Origin: Stenotrophomonas beteli
Lineage (GTDB): Bacteria > Pseudomonadota > Gammaproteobacteria > Xanthomonadales > Xanthomonadaceae
Assembly: GCF_001431665.1 (NCBI RefSeq)
Contig: NZ_LLXV01000035.1
Location: 1-44,903, forward strand
DNA: 44,903 nucleotides
Direction of reading: 5' to 3'
The notes under the pieces are model-generated. The model saw nothing but the letters and a program-made list of their open reading frames with translations, was not told the DNA's origin and searched no databases. Position 1 is the stretch's first letter, and every line of letters starts with the position of its first letter. Below, piece by piece: positions 9,473 to 19,977 of this stretch. A program made the position numbers and the translations under genes.

Positions 9473-10381
9473 ATGGATCACTTCGCCGCCCTGCGTGCGC
9501 TGCGCGCCATCGTTGACGCGGGCAGTTTCACCGCGGCCGCTGAACGCCTGGGGACCACCCACTCGGCGATGTCCCGGCAGCTGCGCCAGTTGGAAGAACA
9601 CCTGCAGGTGCGCCTGCTCGATCGCAACAGCCGTCGGCTGTCATTGACCGAGGCCGGGCGCGACTACTACCGCGAGGCGGCAACGCTGCTGGACCGCCTG
9701 CAGGAGGCCGACGACCGTGCCCGCGCCGGGCAGGCGCAACCCAGTGGCCGCGTACGGATCAGCGTGCCGCAGGTGGTGGCCAGCCAGGAGCTGCCGCACT
9801 GGCTGCCCTCGTTCCTGCAGCGCTACCCGCAGGTCACGCTGGACCTGTCGGCGGATGATCAGCTGGTCGATGTGGTGGGCGGTGGTTTCGACCTGGCCCT
9901 GCGCATTGCGGCTTCATTGCCGGACAGCCAGCTGGTCGCGCGCGAGCTGGCCAGCTGCCCGCGCATCCTGGTCGCGGCACCGGCCTACCTGGCTCGCCAT
10001 GGCCTGCCGCGACAGGCAGCAGATCTCGAACAGCACACGCTGCTGGGTTTCAGTCCCACGCCGTCAATGCCGTCCTGGCAATTGCAGGGGCCGCGTGGCG
10101 CGAGCGTGAGCGTTGACGCCGGGCAGCGCCTGCGCGTGGATGCCACCCCCGCCCTGTATGCCGCCGCGCTGGCCGGAATGGGCATCAGCCTGTTCACCGC
10201 GTTGACCGTGCAGGAGGACCTGCGCGCCGGTCGTCTGATCCGCGTGCTGCCAGCCTGGCATGCCGGCCAGCGGCGCTATCTCGCGCTGTATCCGCATGCA
10301 CGCGCGCTCGCCCCCAAGGTGCGCGCGCTGGTCGAGCACCTTGCGGCGCACTACGCTGCAGCGATGGGCGCGGCAGGGTAG
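9473..10381 (+). CDS. LysR-family transcriptional regulator
   Basis: This 302-residue regulator has an N-terminal winged helix-turn-helix (about 4-62) with SFTAAAERLGTTHSAMSRQL as the recognition region and the linker helix typical of LysR proteins, then a two-lobed effector-binding domain (about 90-295). The sequence PSGRVRISVPQVVASQELP and a C-terminal domain with FDLALRIA resemble the CrgA/DsdC-like subgroup often annotated in Xanthomonadaceae near oxidoreductases. It lies just downstream of the isochorismatase-like gene on the same strand, whereas LysR regulators often act on a divergent neighbour, so its target is uncertain. It converges with the flavin reductase gene. The frame is open upstream to 9416, but ATG 9473 starts at the family's conserved N-terminus. 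Confidence 0.88.
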   Translation: MDHFAALRALRAIVDAGSFTAAAERLGTTHSAMSRQLRQLEEHLQVRLLDRNSRRLSLTEAGRDYYREAATLLDRLQEADDRARAGQAQPSGRVRISVPQVVASQELPHWLPSFLQRYPQVTLDLSADDQLVDVVGGGFDLALRIAASLPDSQLVARELASCPRILVAAPAYLARHGLPRQAADLEQHTLLGFSPTPSMPSWQLQGPRGASVSVDAGQRLRVDATPALYAAALAGMGISLFTALTVQEDLRAGRLIRVLPAWHAGQRRYLALYPHARALAPKVRALVEHLAAHYAAAMGAAG

Positions 10382-10449
10382 TCGCGCAGCTGCAACCGAG
10401 GTGGTGATGGCGTCGGTGACTCTGCGGGTTGCCCCGCAAAGGGCTGGGA

Positions 10450-11070
10450 TCAGGCTGGGCGGAACATGCGGAAGCGTTGTTCAGCACCGATGCGGAAGTA
10501 ATCGGCCGGCCCGCCGCCGCGCAGGATCGGTGCCGCCGCCGCGGTGTCGTAGATGCCATCGACCAGCAACCGTGCATCGATATGCACCGCCACGACTTCG
10601 CCCAGCACCAGCCAACCGTGGGTGTCCTGTCCGGCGGCATCGCGCAGGCGCACGATCTGGGTGCAGCGGCATTCCATGCTCACCGGGCTCTGTGCCACAC
10701 GCGGTGGCGCGACCTGCGTGGATGCCAGCGGGGTCAGGCCGGCGAGGGCGAACTCGTCGACATCCGGTGCAACCGCGCGGCAGCTTTCGTTCATGGCCTC
10801 GGCCAGGTCGAAGGTGGCCAGGTTCCAGACGAACTCTCCGGTGGCTTCGATGTTGCGCAGCGAGTCTTTGCGGCCCTGGCTGGAGAACCCGATGATCGGC
10901 GGGGTGTAGTTGAAGGCGTTGAAGAAGCTGTAGGGCGCCAGGTTCAACGTGCCGCCCGCGTCCTGGCTGGAAATCCAGCCGATCGGGCGCGGGCCGATGA
11001 TGGCGTTGAACGGGTCATGCGGCAGGCGGTGGCCCTCCGCCGGGCGGTAGCTGTGGAAGGTGTCGGGCAT
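10450..11070 (-). CDS. Flavin reductase-like FMN-binding protein
   Basis: The 206-residue protein has a flavin reductase-like split-barrel domain. DPFNAIIGPRPIGWISSQD (19-37), APYSFFNAFNYTPPIIGFS (about 45-63) and a DSLRNIEATGEFVWNL segment are the core FMN-binding strands of this family. Related proteins reduce or carry flavin for a partner monooxygenase or remain uncharacterised. Met residues and His close to the N-terminus fit the usual start, ATG at 11070-11068. It is followed by a convergent LysR gene and preceded by a terminator that separates it from the BI-1 gene, so it is probably transcribed alone. The substrate is unknown. Confidence 0.85.
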   Translation of the reverse strand: MPDTFHSYRPAEGHRLPHDPFNAIIGPRPIGWISSQDAGGTLNLAPYSFFNAFNYTPPIIGFSSQGRKDSLRNIEATGEFVWNLATFDLAEAMNESCRAVAPDVDEFALAGLTPLASTQVAPPRVAQSPVSMECRCTQIVRLRDAAGQDTHGWLVLGEVVAVHIDARLLVDGIYDTAAAAPILRGGGPADYFRIGAEQRFRMFRPA

Positions 11071-11105
11071 GGGGGCAGGGGACGTGTGGGCCAGCTCGAC
11101 TCTAC

Positions 11106-11135
11106 AAAAAAGCCGCGACCCTTGCGGATCGCGGC
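11106..11135 (-). terminator. Rho-independent terminator after the BI-1 gene
   Basis: On the minus strand GCCGCGA (11135-11129) pairs with TCGCGGC (11118-11112) and is followed by six T (11111-11106). It lies about 25 bases after the BI-1 stop codon. Confidence 0.85.
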
Positions 11136-11159
11136 CTGTCGTTTACGGCGTGGCTGGAC

Positions 11160-11918
11160 TCAGCGCTGCTGGATCTTCGAGAGCAGGCGCAGGAATTCCA
11201 CGTACAGCCAGACCAGGGTCACCATCAGGCCGAATGCGCCATACCACTCCATGTACTTCGGCGCACGCTGGGCCACGCCGGTTTCGATGAAGTCGAAGTC
11301 CAGCACCAGGTTCAGCGCGGCCACGATCACCACGAACAGGCTGAAAGCGATGCCCAGCCAGCTGGCGTCGTGGATCACCGGCACGTTGATGTTGAAGAAG
11401 CCCAGCACGAACGAGGCCAGGTAGAGCAGGGCGATACCGCCGGTGGCGGCGACCACGCCCATCTTGAAGTTCTCGGTGGCCTTGATCACGCCGCTGCGGT
11501 ATGCGAACAGCAGGGCGGCCAGGGTGCCGAAGGTCAGCAACACCGCCTGGAACACGATGCCCGGGTACTTCATGTTGAACAGTGCAGACACGGCGCCCAG
11601 GAACAGGCCTTCAACCAGCGCGTACATCGGCGCGGTCACCGGCGACCATTCCTTCTTGAAGATGGTGATCAGTGCCAGCACCAGGCCACCGATCGCGCCA
11701 CCGATGGCGTACAGGCTTGCGCTGCCGGAAATCTGGCCGTACTCGTCGACCGACTGGCTCCAGGCGAACGCTGCGGTCAGCACGGTCAGCAGCAGCAGGA
11801 GGCCGGTCTTGTTGGCGGTGCCGTTGAGGGTCATCACCTGGTCGGGGTGGGTCACCACCGAACCGCTGGCGAGATCAAGGAAGGTCGACTCGGAAAGAGC
11901 CGGGTTGCCGCTGCGCAT
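11160..11918 (-). CDS. Bax inhibitor-1/YccA family membrane protein
   Basis: This 252-residue inner-membrane protein has seven hydrophobic helices, including LLLLLTVLTAAFAW, AIGGLVLALITIF, YPGIVFQAVLLTFGTLAALLFAY and WLGIAFSLFVVIVAALNLVLDFDFIE. The acidic DFDF pair and the C-terminal helix FGLMVTLVWLYVEFLRLL are diagnostic of the BI-1 family, whose eukaryotic members act as calcium-leak channels; bacterial members such as YetJ and YccA are linked to ion leak or to FtsH. The frame is open to 11993, but ATG 11918 is preferred because GGAGA lies 6 bases upstream on the minus strand and the conserved N-terminus MRSGNPAL begins there. It stands alone with its own terminator, next to tRNA genes. 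Confidence 0.9.
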   Translation of the reverse strand: MRSGNPALSESTFLDLASGSVVTHPDQVMTLNGTANKTGLLLLLTVLTAAFAWSQSVDEYGQISGSASLYAIGGAIGGLVLALITIFKKEWSPVTAPMYALVEGLFLGAVSALFNMKYPGIVFQAVLLTFGTLAALLFAYRSGVIKATENFKMGVVAATGGIALLYLASFVLGFFNINVPVIHDASWLGIAFSLFVVIVAALNLVLDFDFIETGVAQRAPKYMEWYGAFGLMVTLVWLYVEFLRLLSKIQQR

Positions 11919-12098
11919 GCGAGTTCTCCGTGCGAATGAAAGTCGGGACGGCCATCCGGCCGATGACTGCGAGCATAGCCGATGACCACGCATGGCGCCG
12001 TGGCAGGTTCATGACCGGTCTCGCCTGCGTTGACAGTTCGCGATGTGCTTGGCCACAATGAACGACTCCCCGGGCCCGCCCCGAGGGGATTGCAAGAC

Positions 12099-12175
12099 CG
12101 GGGTATAGCGCAGTCTGGTAGCGCGCCTGCTTTGGGAGCAGGATGTCGGGGGTTCGAATCCCTCTACCCCGACCA
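12099..12175 (+). tRNA. tRNA-Pro (anticodon TGG)
   Basis: 77 nt with encoded CCA. Acceptor CGGGGTA pairs with TACCCCG; the loop TTTGGGA (12131-12137) places TGG at 12133-12135; the T arm is GGGGGTTCGAATCCCT. Confidence 0.97.
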
Positions 12176-12214
12176 ATCCCACATCACGTCGGATTGGACA
12201 CCGTTCCGGTTCGG

Positions 12215-12291
12215 GCGCCCGTAGCTCAACTGGATAGAGCACCGGCCTTCTAAGCCGGCGGTTACAGGTTCGATTCCTGTCGGGCGCGCCA
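12215..12291 (+). tRNA. tRNA-Arg (anticodon TCT)
   Basis: 77 nt with encoded CCA. Acceptor GCGCCCG pairs with CGGGCGC; the loop CTTCTAA (12247-12253) gives TCT at 12249-12251. It lies 39 bases after tRNA-Pro with no terminator between, so both may be in one transcript. Confidence 0.97.
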
Positions 12292-12333
12292 TCGGCGAGC
12301 ACCGGGATCGCATCGGCGGATGTGAAGAAGTGC

Positions 12334-12362
12334 TTGCAAAAGGGTAAAGACTCCACCAGAAT
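12334..12362 (+). promoter_or_regulatory. Candidate promoter for tRNA-His
   Basis: TTGCAA (12334-12339) and CAGAAT (12357-12362) are 17 bases apart, about 100 bases upstream of tRNA-His. The TTGCA -35 element recurs before both tRNA-Lys genes. Confidence 0.5.
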
Positions 12363-12464
12363 ATCGGACTCGCTTCGGCGGACCGGAACTTCGGTGACAG
12401 TCTCCAGGCAAAGGTTTGAGGTTCCAGCGTCAGCGGTATCGGCGATGGAGTGAAAGTTTCAGTG

Positions 12465-12541
12465 GTGGCTGTAGCTCAGTTGGTTAGAGTACCGGATTGT
12501 GATTCCGGTGGTCGGGGGTTCGAATCCCCTCAGCCACCCCA
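12465..12541 (+). tRNA. tRNA-His (anticodon GTG)
   Basis: 77 nt with encoded CCA. Acceptor GTGGCTG pairs with CAGCCAC and the anticodon loop contains GTG. Position 12464 is G, the extra G-1 expected in tRNA-His opposite the discriminator C, so the mature RNA probably begins there. Confidence 0.97.
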
Positions 12542-12575
12542 CTGATTCAACCGCATCGGCGCAGCCGAAACGGTA

Positions 12576-12603
12576 TTGCAATAAACAGAAAGCACGCTAC
12601 AAT
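12576..12603 (+). promoter_or_regulatory. Promoter of the first tRNA-Lys gene
   Basis: TTGCAA (12576-12581) and TACAAT (12598-12603) are separated by 16 bases and lie 18 bases upstream of the tRNA. Confidence 0.65.
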
Positions 12604-12620
12604 GTGCGTCTGAGTTTCAC

Positions 12621-12696
12621 GGGCCGTTAGCTCAGTTGGTAGAGCAGTTGACTCTTAATCAATAGGTCCAAGGTTCGAATCCTTGACGGCCCACCA
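12621..12696 (+). tRNA. tRNA-Lys (anticodon CTT), copy 1
   Basis: 76 nt with encoded CCA. Acceptor GGGCCGT pairs with ACGGCCC; the loop CTCTTAA gives anticodon CTT. It has its own promoter and terminator. Copy 2 (12893) differs only by a coupled acceptor-stem pair. Confidence 0.97.
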
Positions 12697-12703
12697 AGAC
12701 GGA

Positions 12704-12736
12704 AGCCACCTGGTACGCCAGGTGGCTTTTTTCTTA
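12704..12736 (+). terminator. Terminator of tRNA-Lys copy 1
   Basis: GCCACCTGG (12705-12713) pairs with CCAGGTGGC (12718-12726) around TACG and is followed by TTTTTTCTT. Confidence 0.93.
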
Positions 12737-12847
12737 TTAGTGTGACCCTTTCGTTTCGATGGATCACAGGTTGCAGGGCCCCGCCTGGCGTGGATCTGCA
12801 ACGCAGCGGGATCGCAGTGCTGGTTTCAACGATGTTGAAGAAAGTGC

Positions 12848-12877
12848 TTGCACCCTCCGAGCGGATCGGGTCATAAT
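12848..12877 (+). promoter_or_regulatory. Promoter of the second tRNA-Lys gene
   Basis: TTGCAC (12848-12853) and CATAAT (12872-12877) are separated by 18 bases, 15 bases upstream of the tRNA. Confidence 0.6.
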
Positions 12878-12892
12878 TCGCGCCCCGATTTC

Positions 12893-12968
12893 GGGCTGTT
12901 AGCTCAGTTGGTAGAGCAGTTGACTCTTAATCAATAGGTCCAAGGTTCGAATCCTTGACAGCCCACCA
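12893..12968 (+). tRNA. tRNA-Lys (anticodon CTT), copy 2
   Basis: 76 nt with encoded CCA, identical to copy 1 except that one acceptor pair C-G is T-A: GGGCTGT pairs with ACAGCCC. Pairing is preserved, so the gene is functional. Confidence 0.97.
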
Positions 12969-12973
12969 GACGA

Positions 12974-13004
12974 AAGCCACTTGGTTCGCCAAGTGGCTTT
13001 TTTC
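12974..13004 (+). terminator. Terminator of tRNA-Lys copy 2
   Basis: AAGCCACTTGG (12974-12984) pairs with CCAAGTGGCTT (12989-12999) around TTCG and continues into a T-run. It resembles the terminator of copy 1 with paired base changes. Confidence 0.93.
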
Positions 13005-13029
13005 TTGCCTGTATGCCGGGTTGCGCTTC

Positions 13030-13052
13030 ATCCACGCATGGCGTGGATCTAC
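13030..13052. repeat. SMAG-type palindrome
   Basis: ATCCACGC pairs with GCGTGGAT around ATG and ends CTAC, which is GTAG on the other strand. It lies between tRNA-Lys copy 2 and the lipoprotein gene. Confidence 0.75.
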
Positions 13053-13188
13053 TGAAGCGATGCTGAAATCAGGGGCATACGCGTCATCAGTGTTTTCAAT
13101 GCTGTGCGCTGCTTCTCAGCGCATCGCGTCCTGCATCGCACCCAATGGATCTTCCGCGCCGATGGCGCATGCACGAAGGAAGATGTTG

Positions 13189-13557
13189 ATGGCTGGTATC
13201 AATCGATTGCACCGCACGCTGTGGGTTCCCTTCGCGCTGATGGCGCTGGCTGCCTGTGCGCCGGCCAATGATCCTGCGCAGACCGTCGAGCGCGATGCTG
13301 GCACGGAGAGCACTCCGGCGCGCCCGGTCGGTGACGCCCTGCAGATGCGGCCGGCTCAGCCTGCGGAAGGGGAGGTCCTGCCCGACGCGGTGGACGTGCA
13401 GCGCAATGCGGATGGTTCGGTGGATGTGCGCAAGGCCACGCCGGAGTCGGTGGCCCTGCGCCGTACCGACGACGGGGGCGTGGAGATCCGCAAGGTGGAT
13501 CCTGCGGCCGGGCAGGGTGCCGATGCGGCGCCTGCCGAGGCCAGGCCGCAGCACTGA
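13189..13557 (+). CDS. Small predicted lipoprotein of unknown function
   Basis: A 122-residue protein begins with Arg and His residues and a hydrophobic segment (11-21) ending in the lipobox LAAC with Cys23, so it should be lipidated and anchored in the envelope. The mature part is acidic and polar. It contains an internal repeat of the pattern V-x-x-R-x-x-D-G-x-V-x-x-[15 protein letters not shown] and [13 protein letters not shown], separated by about 20 residues. I do not recognise a named family. ATG 13189 is preferred because AAGGA (13176-13180) precedes it by 8 bases; upstream in-frame ATGs lack a ribosome-binding site. It lies alone between tRNA genes. Confidence 0.7.
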   Translation: MAGINRLHRTLWVPFALMALAACAPANDPAQTVERDAGTESTPARPVGDALQMRPAQPAEGEVLPDAVDVQRNADGSVDVRKATPESVALRRTDDGGVEIRKVDPAAGQGADAAPAEARPQH

Positions 13558-13694
13558 ACCACCGCCGCCCCGGCTGAGCGGGCGCTCGCCGGGGCGGTCC
13601 CCGCGCGCCAGTCGCGCGGATGGCCATGTTCAGTTTTGTGCAGGCCTTCCGCTTCCTGCGCCCGCCTGCGACAATGAACGCCTGTGCCGGCCAC

Positions 13695-13779
<85 letters not shown>

Positions 13780-13969
13780 GTGCCGGCCTGTCCCCCGCCC
13801 TGATCGGGCCATCGACGCTCCCTTGGCCGGCACGCGCTGGCAGTGCACGCCGAATTGGGCGAAACTAAAGGGCTGCGGCAAGCAGGCGCGTCCCAGACGT
13901 CGTGTCCTTACAACCGTTTCATCCCAATCATCGAGCCGGGGGCCTGGGCCACCGGTGGCAGGAGTCAAC

Positions 13970-15265
13970 ATGCAAGCTTCGATCGAATCCACCGGCAACC
14001 TGGAACGCCGCCTGAGCTTCTCGCTGCCGGAAGACCGTCTGCAGAGCCACATCGCCGGCCGCCTGGGCGAAATCGCCCGTACCACCCGCATCAAGGGTTT
14101 CCGTCCGGGCAAGGTGCCGGCCAAGGTGATCGAGCAGCGCTTTGGCGCGCAGGTCCGTGGCGAGGCGCTGGACGGCCTGCTGCGCGAAACCTTCGACGCG
14201 GCCGTGCGTGAGCACGACCTGCGCATCGTCGGCAGCCCGCGCATCGACAAGGGCGACGAAGGCGAATTCTCCTTCGTGGCCACCGTGGAAGTGGTGCCGG
14301 ATTTCGGCGACCTCGACGTCAGCAAGCTGACCGTGGTGCGCCACACCGCTGAAATCACCGATGCCGACATCGACCAGATGATCGAGAACCTGCAGAACCA
14401 GCGCCGTACCTGGGCCCCGGTCAGCCGTGGCGCGCAGGACGGCGACCTGGTGGCGGTGGAGACCTGGTCGCAGGCCGGCGAAGAGCGCCTGCCGGCCGAA
14501 GGCACCGAGAAGGGTTCGATCGTGCTCGGCCAGGGCATGATGTTCGACACCATCGAGAAGGGCCTGGTCGGCCTGGCCAAGGGCGAAGAGAAGACCCTGG
14601 ACGTCGATTTCCCGGCTGACTGGCGCGTGCCGGTGCTGGCCGGCAAGACCGTGCAGGTCACCGTCAAGGTCGCTGAAGTGTCCGAGCCGGTCGTGCCGGC
14701 GGTGGACGAGGCCTTCATCAAGAGCTTCGGCGTGAAGGGTGGCGATGTGGAGCAGTTCCGCAGCGACATCCGCGCCAACCTGGAGCGCGAGCTGAAGGGC
14801 GCGCTGATGAACCGCCTGCGCCGCGAAGTGGGCGAGCAGCTGATTGCCGCCTATTCGTCGGTGGAAATGCCGCCGCGCCTGGTTGAGAACGAAGCCCGCG
14901 CCATGCTGGCCCAGCAGGTCGAGCAGATCCGCCGCAACGGCCAGAACGTCGGTGAGATCCCGGCCGACGCCCACGAAGGCTTCAAGGACGCGGCCGCCAA
15001 GCGCGTGCTGGTCGGCCTGGTGGTGGGTGAAGTGGCCCGCACCAATGACCTGCGCCTGGAACCCAAGCGCCTGAACGAAACGATGCGTCTGATCGCTTCG
15101 ACCTACGAAGAGCCCGAACAGGTCATTGAGATGTACCGCAATGACCCCCAGCTGATGTCTGGCCTGCAGAACCGCGTGATGGAAGAGCAGGTGATCGACT
15201 GGATCGCCGAGCGTGCACAGCACACCGAAGAGAAGCTGTCGTTCCAGGACGCGATCCGCCAGTAA
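13970..15265 (+). CDS. tig: Trigger factor
   Basis: Trigger factor is a ribosome-bound chaperone with peptidyl-prolyl isomerase activity that meets nascent chains at the exit tunnel. The protein has 431 residues, the usual size. The N-terminal domain carries the ribosome-docking signature GFRPGKVP with Phe44, Arg45 and Lys48. The PPIase domain follows (about 160-245, with [31 protein letters not shown] and PAVDEAFIK) and the helical C-terminal domain makes up the rest. ATG 13970 is chosen because CAGGAG lies 5-6 bases upstream and the conserved N-terminus [15 protein letters not shown] begins there. Tig-clpP-clpX-lon order is widely conserved; a terminator separates it from clpP. Confidence 0.98.
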
Positions 15266-15286
15266 GCCCGGGCGGATCACCGCATC

Positions 15287-15316
15287 CCCCGCGCCGTTGC
15301 CGGCGCGGGGTTGTTT
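15287..15316 (+). terminator. Terminator between tig and clpP
   Basis: CCCCGCGCC (15287-15295) pairs with GGCGCGGGG (15302-15310), followed by TTGTTT. The short tract suggests partial termination. Confidence 0.75.
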
Positions 15317-15341
15317 CCCCCAAAGACAGGTACCTCACGTA

Positions 15342-15968
15342 ATGGACAACCGAACCAAAGCCCTGAACCTGGTTCCGATGGTGGTCGAGCAGACCAGCCG
15401 CGGCGAGCGTGCCTACGACATCTATTCGCGCCTGTTGAAGGAGCGCCTGATCTTCCTCGTGGGCCCGATCGACGATCACATGGCCAACGTGGTGGTGGCG
15501 CAGTTGCTGTTCCTGGAATCGGAAAACCCGGAAAAGGACATCAACATCTACATCAACTCGCCGGGTGGCGTGGTCACCGCCGGCATGGCGATCTACGACA
15601 CCATGCAGTACATCAAGCCGAATGTGAGCACCACCTGCATCGGCCAGGCCGCCTCGATGGGCGCCCTGCTGCTGGCCGCGGGCGAAGCCGGCAAGCGCTA
15701 TGCGCTGCCGAACTCGCGCGTGATGATCCACCAGCCGCTGGGCGGCTATCAGGGCCAGGCCACCGACATCGACATCCACGCGCGTGAGATCCTGACCCTG
15801 CGTTCGCGCCTGAACGAGGTGCTGGCCAAGCACACCGGCCAGTCGCTGGAGACGATCGCCCGCGATACCGAGCGCGACAACTTCAAGAGTGCCTTTGAAG
15901 CCCAGGCCTATGGCCTGGTCGACCAGGTGCTGGAGCGTCGTCCGGATGAGTCGATCCAGGCCGGCTGA
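15342..15968 (+). CDS. clpP: ATP-dependent Clp protease proteolytic subunit
   Basis: This 208-residue serine peptidase assembles into two heptameric rings and degrades substrates unfolded by ClpX or ClpA. The catalytic triad is Ser105 in GQAASMGA, His130 in VMIHQPLGG and Asp179 in RDTERDN; spacings of 25 and 49 residues equal those of E. coli ClpP (Ser111, His136, Asp185 in the precursor). [11 protein letters not shown] forms the oxyanion region. The N-terminal residues are probably a processed propeptide, as in E. coli. ATG 15342 begins 76 bases after tig and 31 bases after its terminator hairpin. ClpX follows after 126 bases. Confidence 0.98.
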
Positions 15969-15979
15969 CCGGCCTTCAC

Positions 15980-15996
15980 GGGGCCATGGAGGCCCC
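15980..15996 (+). terminator. Weak hairpin after clpP
   Basis: GGGGCC (15980-15985) pairs with GGCCCC (15991-15996) across five bases without a T-run. It may attenuate read-through into clpX. Confidence 0.35.
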
Positions 15997-16094
15997 GTTC
16001 CTGCAGGGTCGGGCGGGACTGGTGTCCCCTCGGCCCTGTGCTATTCTCGAATCGAACCCCCGTTCAGCGGGTGGGGCAACTGGGTAAGCGAAGC

Positions 16095-17384
<1,290 letters not shown>

Positions 17385-17435
17385 TCCTTCCAGGTTATTG
17401 ATTGGGAAGGATTTTCAACGAACGCCTTGCATCTG

Positions 17436-17474
17436 AAAGCCGATGGCCCCATAACGGGGCCATCGGCTTTTTTT
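17436..17474 (+). terminator. Strong terminator between clpX and lon
   Basis: AGCCGATGGCCCC (17438-17450) pairs with GGGGCCATCGGCT (17456-17468) around ATAAC, followed by a run of T. The 13-bp stem is perfect. Confidence 0.95.
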
Positions 17475-17526
17475 GTCTCCGGAAGATGCCCTCCCGGAGG
17501 CGGTTTTCCCCTTCCCTGGAGCCCCC

Positions 17527-19977
17527 ATGGCCCGTTCCCCAAGTGAGACCCTCGACCTGCCGGTCCTGCCGCTGCGCGACGTAGTGGTGTTCCCGCACAT
17601 GGTCATTCCGCTGTTCGTCGGCCGTGACAAGTCCATGCACGCGCTCGAACAGGCAATGGAATCGGACAAGCGCATCCTGCTGCTGGCGCAGAAGTCAGCC
17701 GAGACCGACGACCCGCATGCGGCCGACCTCTACCAGGTCGGTACGCTGGCGCAGGTGCTGCAGTTGCTGAAGCTGCCCGACGGCACCATCAAGGTGCTGG
17801 TCGAAGGCCTGTCGCGCGTGCAGGTCGCCCACGTCGACGAGCGCAACGGCTCGCTGCACGGCCAGGCGGTGGAGATCGACGCCGTTGACGGTCGCGAGGC
17901 GCGCGAGGTCGAGGCGATCGCCCGATCGCTGATGTCGCTGTTCGAGCAGTACGTGAAGACCAACCGCAAGCTGCCGCCGGAACTGCTGCAGACGCTGTCG
18001 GGCATCGATGAGCCGGCGCGCCTGGCCGACACCATTGCCGCGCACATCAGCGTGCGCCTGGCCGACAAGCAGCGCCTGCTGGAAACGCTGGCGGTGAGTG
18101 ATCGCCTGGAGATGCTGGTCGGCCTGGTCGATGGCGAGATCGACGTGCAGCAGATGGAGAAGCGCATCCGCGGCCGCGTGAAGTCGCAGATGGAGAAGAG
18201 CCAGCGCGAGTACTACCTCAACGAACAGATGAAGGCCATCCAGAAGGAACTGGGTGACCTGGACGATGCGCCGGGCGAGCTGGAAGAGCTGGCCCGCAAG
18301 ATCGCCGAAGCTGGCATGCCGAAGGCCGTTGAGGCCAAGGCGCGCAACGAACTGAACAAGCTCAAGCAGATGTCGCCGATGTCGGCCGAAGCGGCGGTCG
18401 TGCGCAACTACCTGGAGTGGCTGCTGGGCGTGCCGTGGAAGAAGCGCAGCAAGGTGCGCAAGGACCTGAAGGCCGCGCAGGACACCCTGGACGCCGATCA
18501 CTACGGCCTGGAGAAGGTCAAGGAACGCATCCTTGAGTACCTGGCCGTGCAGTCGCGCGTGAAGCAGATGAAGGGCCCGATCCTGTGCCTGGTCGGGCCG
18601 CCGGGCGTGGGCAAGACCTCGCTGGGCCAGTCCATCGCCAAGGCCACCAACCGCAAGTTCGTGCGCATGTCGCTGGGCGGCGTGCGTGATGAGGCCGAGA
18701 TCCGTGGCCATCGCCGTACCTATGTCGGTTCGATGCCGGGCCGCATCGTGCAGAACCTCAACAAGGTCGGCAGCAAGAACCCGCTGTTCGTGCTCGACGA
18801 GATCGACAAGATGTCGATGGATTTCCGCGGCGACCCGTCTTCGGCGCTGCTGGAGGTGCTCGACCCGGAGCAGAACAACGCGTTCAACGACCACTACCTG
18901 GAAGTGGACCTGGACCTGTCCGAAGTTATGTTCGTGGCCACCTCGAACTCGCTCAACATTCCGGGCCCGCTGCTGGACCGCATGGAAGTGATCCGCATCC
19001 CCGGCTACACCGAGGATGAGAAGCTCAACATCGCCACCCGCTACCTGGTGCCGAAGCAGATCAAGGCCAACGGCCTGCAGCCGGAAGAGCTGGAGATCGG
19101 CAGCGATGCCATCCAGGACATCGTGCGCTACTACACGCGCGAATCGGGCGTGCGCAACCTGGAACGCGAGATCGCCAAGATCTGCCGCAAGGTGGTGAAG
19201 GAGATCGCGCTGGCCGGGCCACAGCCGGCAGCGAAGGCGAAGAAGGGTGCGAAGAAGAAGGCGCTGGTGAGCGTGTCCAGCAAGAACCTGGACAAATACC
19301 TGGGCGTGCGCCGCTTCGACTTCGGCCGCGCCGAGGAAGAAAACGAGATCGGCCTGGTCACCGGCCTGGCCTGGACCGAAGTGGGTGGCGACCTGCTGCA
19401 GATCGAATCGACGCTGGTGCCGGGCAAGGGCCAGCTGATCCTGACCGGCCAGCTCGGCAACGTGATGAAGGAATCGGCGTCGGCGGCGCTGTCGGTGGTG
19501 CGTTCGCGCGCGGTCGGCTTCGGCATCGATGGCGACTTCCTGCAGAAGCACGACGTGCACCTGCACGTGCCCGATGGTGCCACGCCGAAGGATGGCCCGA
19601 GTGCCGGCGCGGCGATGGTCACCTCGCTGGTGTCGATGCTGACCAAGGTGCCGGTGCGTGCCGACGTGGCGATGACCGGTGAGATCACGCTGCGTGGCCG
19701 CGTCACCGCCATTGGCGGCTTGAAGGAAAAACTGCTGGCGGCGCTGCGTGGCGGCATCCGCACGGTCATCATTCCCGAGGAGAACCGCAAGGATCTGGCG
19801 GACATCCCGGCCAACGTCACCCGCGATCTGAAGATCGTGCCGGTGAAGTACATCGAAGAGGTGCTGGATCTGGCATTGGAGCGTCCGCTGGCGCCCAAGA
19901 AGGCGCGCAAGAGTGCGCAGCGTGTCACTGTGCGCAGCAAGGCCAAACCCAGTGGAAGCGCGCGCGTCAAGCATTGA
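17527..19977 (+). CDS. lon: ATP-dependent protease La (Lon)
   Basis: Lon degrades misfolded and regulatory proteins in the cytoplasm. The protein has 816 residues against 784 in E. coli. The N-terminal domain (about 1-200) is followed by a coiled coil, the AAA+ module with Walker A GPPGVGKT (357-364) and Walker B VLDEIDK (Asp424, Glu425), and a C-terminal Ser-Lys protease with [11 protein letters not shown] (Ser692) and [10 protein letters not shown] (Lys735); the 43-residue spacing equals that of E. coli Ser679 and Lys722. Two additions are unusual: a Lys/Ala-rich insertion near 566-582 between AAA+ and protease domains, and a basic tail of about 28 residues after the protease domain. ATG 17527 follows GGAG by 5 bases. 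hupB follows after its own promoter. Confidence 0.97.
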   Translation: MARSPSETLDLPVLPLRDVVVFPHMVIPLFVGRDKSMHALEQAMESDKRILLLAQKSAETDDPHAADLYQVGTLAQVLQLLKLPDGTIKVLVEGLSRVQVAHVDERNGSLHGQAVEIDAVDGREAREVEAIARSLMSLFEQYVKTNRKLPPELLQTLSGIDEPARLADTIAAHISVRLADKQRLLETLAVSDRLEMLVGLVDGEIDVQQMEKRIRGRVKSQMEKSQREYYLNEQMKAIQKELGDLDDAPGELEELARKIAEAGMPKAVEAKARNELNKLKQMSPMSAEAAVVRNYLEWLLGVPWKKRSKVRKDLKAAQDTLDADHYGLEKVKERILEYLAVQSRVKQMKGPILCLVGPPGVGKTSLGQSIAKATNRKFVRMSLGGVRDEAEIRGHRRTYVGSMPGRIVQNLNKVGSKNPLFVLDEIDKMSMDFRGDPSSALLEVLDPEQNNAFNDHYLEVDLDLSEVMFVATSNSLNIPGPLLDRMEVIRIPGYTEDEKLNIATRYLVPKQIKANGLQPEELEIGSDAIQDIVRYYTRESGVRNLEREIAKICRKVVKEIALAGPQPAAKAKKGAKKKALVSVSSKNLDKYLGVRRFDFGRAEEENEIGLVTGLAWTEVGGDLLQIESTLVPGKGQLILTGQLGNVMKESASAALSVVRSRAVGFGIDGDFLQKHDVHLHVPDGATPKDGPSAGAAMVTSLVSMLTKVPVRADVAMTGEITLRGRVTAIGGLKEKLLAALRGGIRTVIIPEENRKDLADIPANVTRDLKIVPVKYIEEVLDLALERPLAPKKARKSAQRVTVRSKAKPSGSARVKH

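Noticed and set aside
12009..12356. Small minus-strand frame containing GVEGFEPPTSCSQSR
   Set aside because: Antisense of tRNA-Pro and tRNA-Arg; similar artefacts arise over tRNA-Leu (13630-13800) and tRNA-Ser (28052-28273).
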